DNA of 6,299 nt. It comes from Cellvibrionales bacterium UBA1969. Its GTDB lineage: Bacteria; Pseudomonadota; Gammaproteobacteria; Pseudomonadales; UBA7434. The notes below the pieces were generated by a model. The model had not been told where the DNA came from. It did not search any database and worked only from the letters and a program-made list of their open reading frames with translations. This document shows positions 5,387 to 6,299 of this stretch, piece after piece. Numbering within the stretch: position 1 is the stretch's first letter; each line of letters opens with the position of its first letter. The stretch lies in the NCBI GenBank assembly GCA_002339085.1, contig DDDX01000005.1:1-6299 (forward strand). The letters are read 5' to 3'. The translations under genes were made by a program, and so were the position numbers.

Positions 5387-6160
5387 TTACTTTCTCGACC
5401 GCTCTATTAAATCATAAGCCGCCTGAATCTCTTGTGTTTTTTCAGTTGCCATCGCCACCATATCAGCAGGCACACCCTTTGCTATCATTTTATCGGGATG
5501 ATGTTGGCTCATTAACTTACGGTAGGCGCGCTTAAGCTCTTTATCACTGATGGATGAATCGACGCCCATAGCCTTATAAGCTGTCGTTAAATCGTCAATT
5601 CCGCTGGCCGATTGACCGCCAGCAAAACTACGTTGTGCTTTGAGCATCTCAACCATACGCTCAAAACTACGCATTTCAATACCTATCGATCGCGCAACTC
5701 GGCGTAAAATCGCTTCCTCACTGGCGTGAAATTCATCATCAGCAATCGCCATTTCAACTAGAAACATTAATAAATTTTGCTTCAAGTCCGCTCTGAATCG
5801 AACCGCAGTAGAGAATGTTGATAACAGTGCTGTCATATCAAAATCAGCGGATGTGCCGTGCTTAAAATACTCAATGGCCTGTTGCCGCTTAGCGCCACTG
5901 ACACCCAGCTTGCTCATCATAATCTCAGCCTGATCAATTTCATCTTGGCTAACTTTACCGTCGGCTTTTGCTATATGCCCCATGAGTGAGAAAACGGTGG
6001 TAAAGAAAATATCACCGCTCTGGCTATGAAGATCATAGCCATTTCGCAAATTAGCTTGCAAACCGCTGTTAAAAAAACCAGCAACAAAATAGCCCAATAT
6101 GGCACCAAACAATCCTCCGAACAACCAAAAACCAATGATTGCTCCTATTATCTTCGCCAC
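5387..6160 (-). CDS. djlA: DjlA, membrane-anchored DnaJ-like co-chaperone
   Basis: DjlA stimulates the ATPase of DnaK from the cytoplasmic face of the inner membrane and in E. coli affects the Rcs envelope-stress pathway and capsule synthesis. The 257-residue product (E. coli 271) has a Gly-rich transmembrane segment at about residues 4-30, a TerB-like helical domain at about 50-165 (MGHIAKADGKVS near 60-71), a short Gly/Ser linker, and a C-terminal J domain at about 191-257. The essential HPD tripeptide is at 221-223 in RKLMSQHHPDK. The frame is open to a TTG at 6175, which has no ribosome site. GTG 6160 has GGGGG eight bases upstream and gives a start (MAKIIG) that places the membrane segment as in E. 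coli, so it is preferred. The gene converges on pilD with 25 bases between stops and no clear terminator there. Confidence 0.94.
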   Translation of the reverse strand: MAKIIGAIIGFWLFGGLFGAILGYFVAGFFNSGLQANLRNGYDLHSQSGDIFFTTVFSLMGHIAKADGKVSQDEIDQAEIMMSKLGVSGAKRQQAIEYFKHGTSADFDMTALLSTFSTAVRFRADLKQNLLMFLVEMAIADDEFHASEEAILRRVARSIGIEMRSFERMVEMLKAQRSFAGGQSASGIDDLTTAYKAMGVDSSISDKELKRAYRKLMSQHHPDKMIAKGVPADMVAMATEKTQEIQAAYDLIERSRK

Positions 6161-6198
6161 AGCGGTAACCCCCAAAATAAACGGCTAAGAACCTAACA

Positions 6199-6224
6199 AA
6201 AAGGCCGGCATAGGCCGACCTTTT
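6199..6224 (-). terminator. Rho-independent terminator downstream of the thiolase gene
   Basis: AAAAGG, C, CGGC (6199-6209) pairs with GCCG, A, CCTTTT (6214-6224) around ATAG. Read on the minus strand the central pair is a G-U wobble, so the stem is continuous at 11 bp and ends in a run of five T. On the plus strand the same position is a C-A mismatch. This favours leftward termination of the thiolase transcript, 26 bases past its stop, leaving djlA to its own promoter. Confidence 0.75.
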
Positions 6225-6250
6225 AAGTATAGAACAATTAAACTCTAAGT

Positions 6251-6299
6251 TTAAGCGACTTCAAATAAGCCTGCTGCACCCATACCACCACCAATGCAC
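6251..6299 (-). CDS. Thiolase (acetyl-CoA acyltransferase) C-terminal end, cut by window edge
   Basis: Only the last 15 complete codons and the stop are present. They read CIGGGMGAAGLFEVA followed by TAA. The CIGGGMG block matches the C-terminal catalytic loop of thiolases, where the cysteine activates the substrate for carbon-carbon bond formation or cleavage. Whether it is a degradative (FadA-like) or biosynthetic (AtoB/PhaA-like) enzyme cannot be told from this fragment. A hairpin terminator follows 26 bases after the stop, separating it from djlA. Confidence 0.75.
   Translation of the reverse strand, partial: CIGGGMGAAGLFEVA

Overview
The window looks like chromosomal DNA from a free-living, AT-leaning gammaproteobacterium. 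Almost every recognisable protein (AmpD, AmpE, NadC, PilD, DjlA) belongs to families typical of that class, and the ampD-ampE / nadC / pilD neighbourhood resembles the pilABCD-nadC-ampDE locus of Pseudomonas. I cannot name the genus. I see no phage, transposon, CRISPR, tRNA or rRNA signals. This is a housekeeping region, not an obvious accessory island.

Layout, left to right. Positions 1-1976 and 2013-2630 are a leftward gene series. Read in its direction of transcription it runs ampD (2630-2013), ampE (1976-1056), a 59-residue two-helix membrane protein (991-812), and an Sfp-type 4'-phosphopantetheinyl transferase (795 or 756, running off the left edge). A 308-bp divergent intergenic region (2631-2938) separates it from a rightward series: a membrane-anchored retropepsin-like aspartic protease (2939-3469), nadC (3620-4459) behind its own extended -10 promoter, and pilD (4477-5361) 17 bases after nadC. 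djlA (6160-5387) faces pilD tail to tail. The right edge holds the last residues of a leftward thiolase gene (6299-6251), with a hairpin terminator (6199-6224) between it and djlA.

Functions. AmpD and AmpE link peptidoglycan recycling to beta-lactamase signalling. NadC makes nicotinate mononucleotide for NAD. PilD processes type IV pilin and type II secretion pseudopilin precursors. DjlA is a membrane-anchored DnaK co-chaperone. The transferase loads the phosphopantetheine arm on carrier proteins. The roles of the small membrane protein and the aspartic protease are unknown.

Start codons. Several longest open frames begin at TTG codons that are probably not real starts. ampE, nadC and djlA are given shorter starts here, for reasons stated in each entry.

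I found no convincing new system. The most unusual signals are a perfect 13-bp inverted repeat with a 4-base loop inside ampD, two similar AGCAA/TTGCT palindromes in the two promoter-bearing gaps (one at the nadC promoter), a short hydrophobic ORF ending just before the protease gene, and the linkage of a carrier-protein activating enzyme to ampDE.
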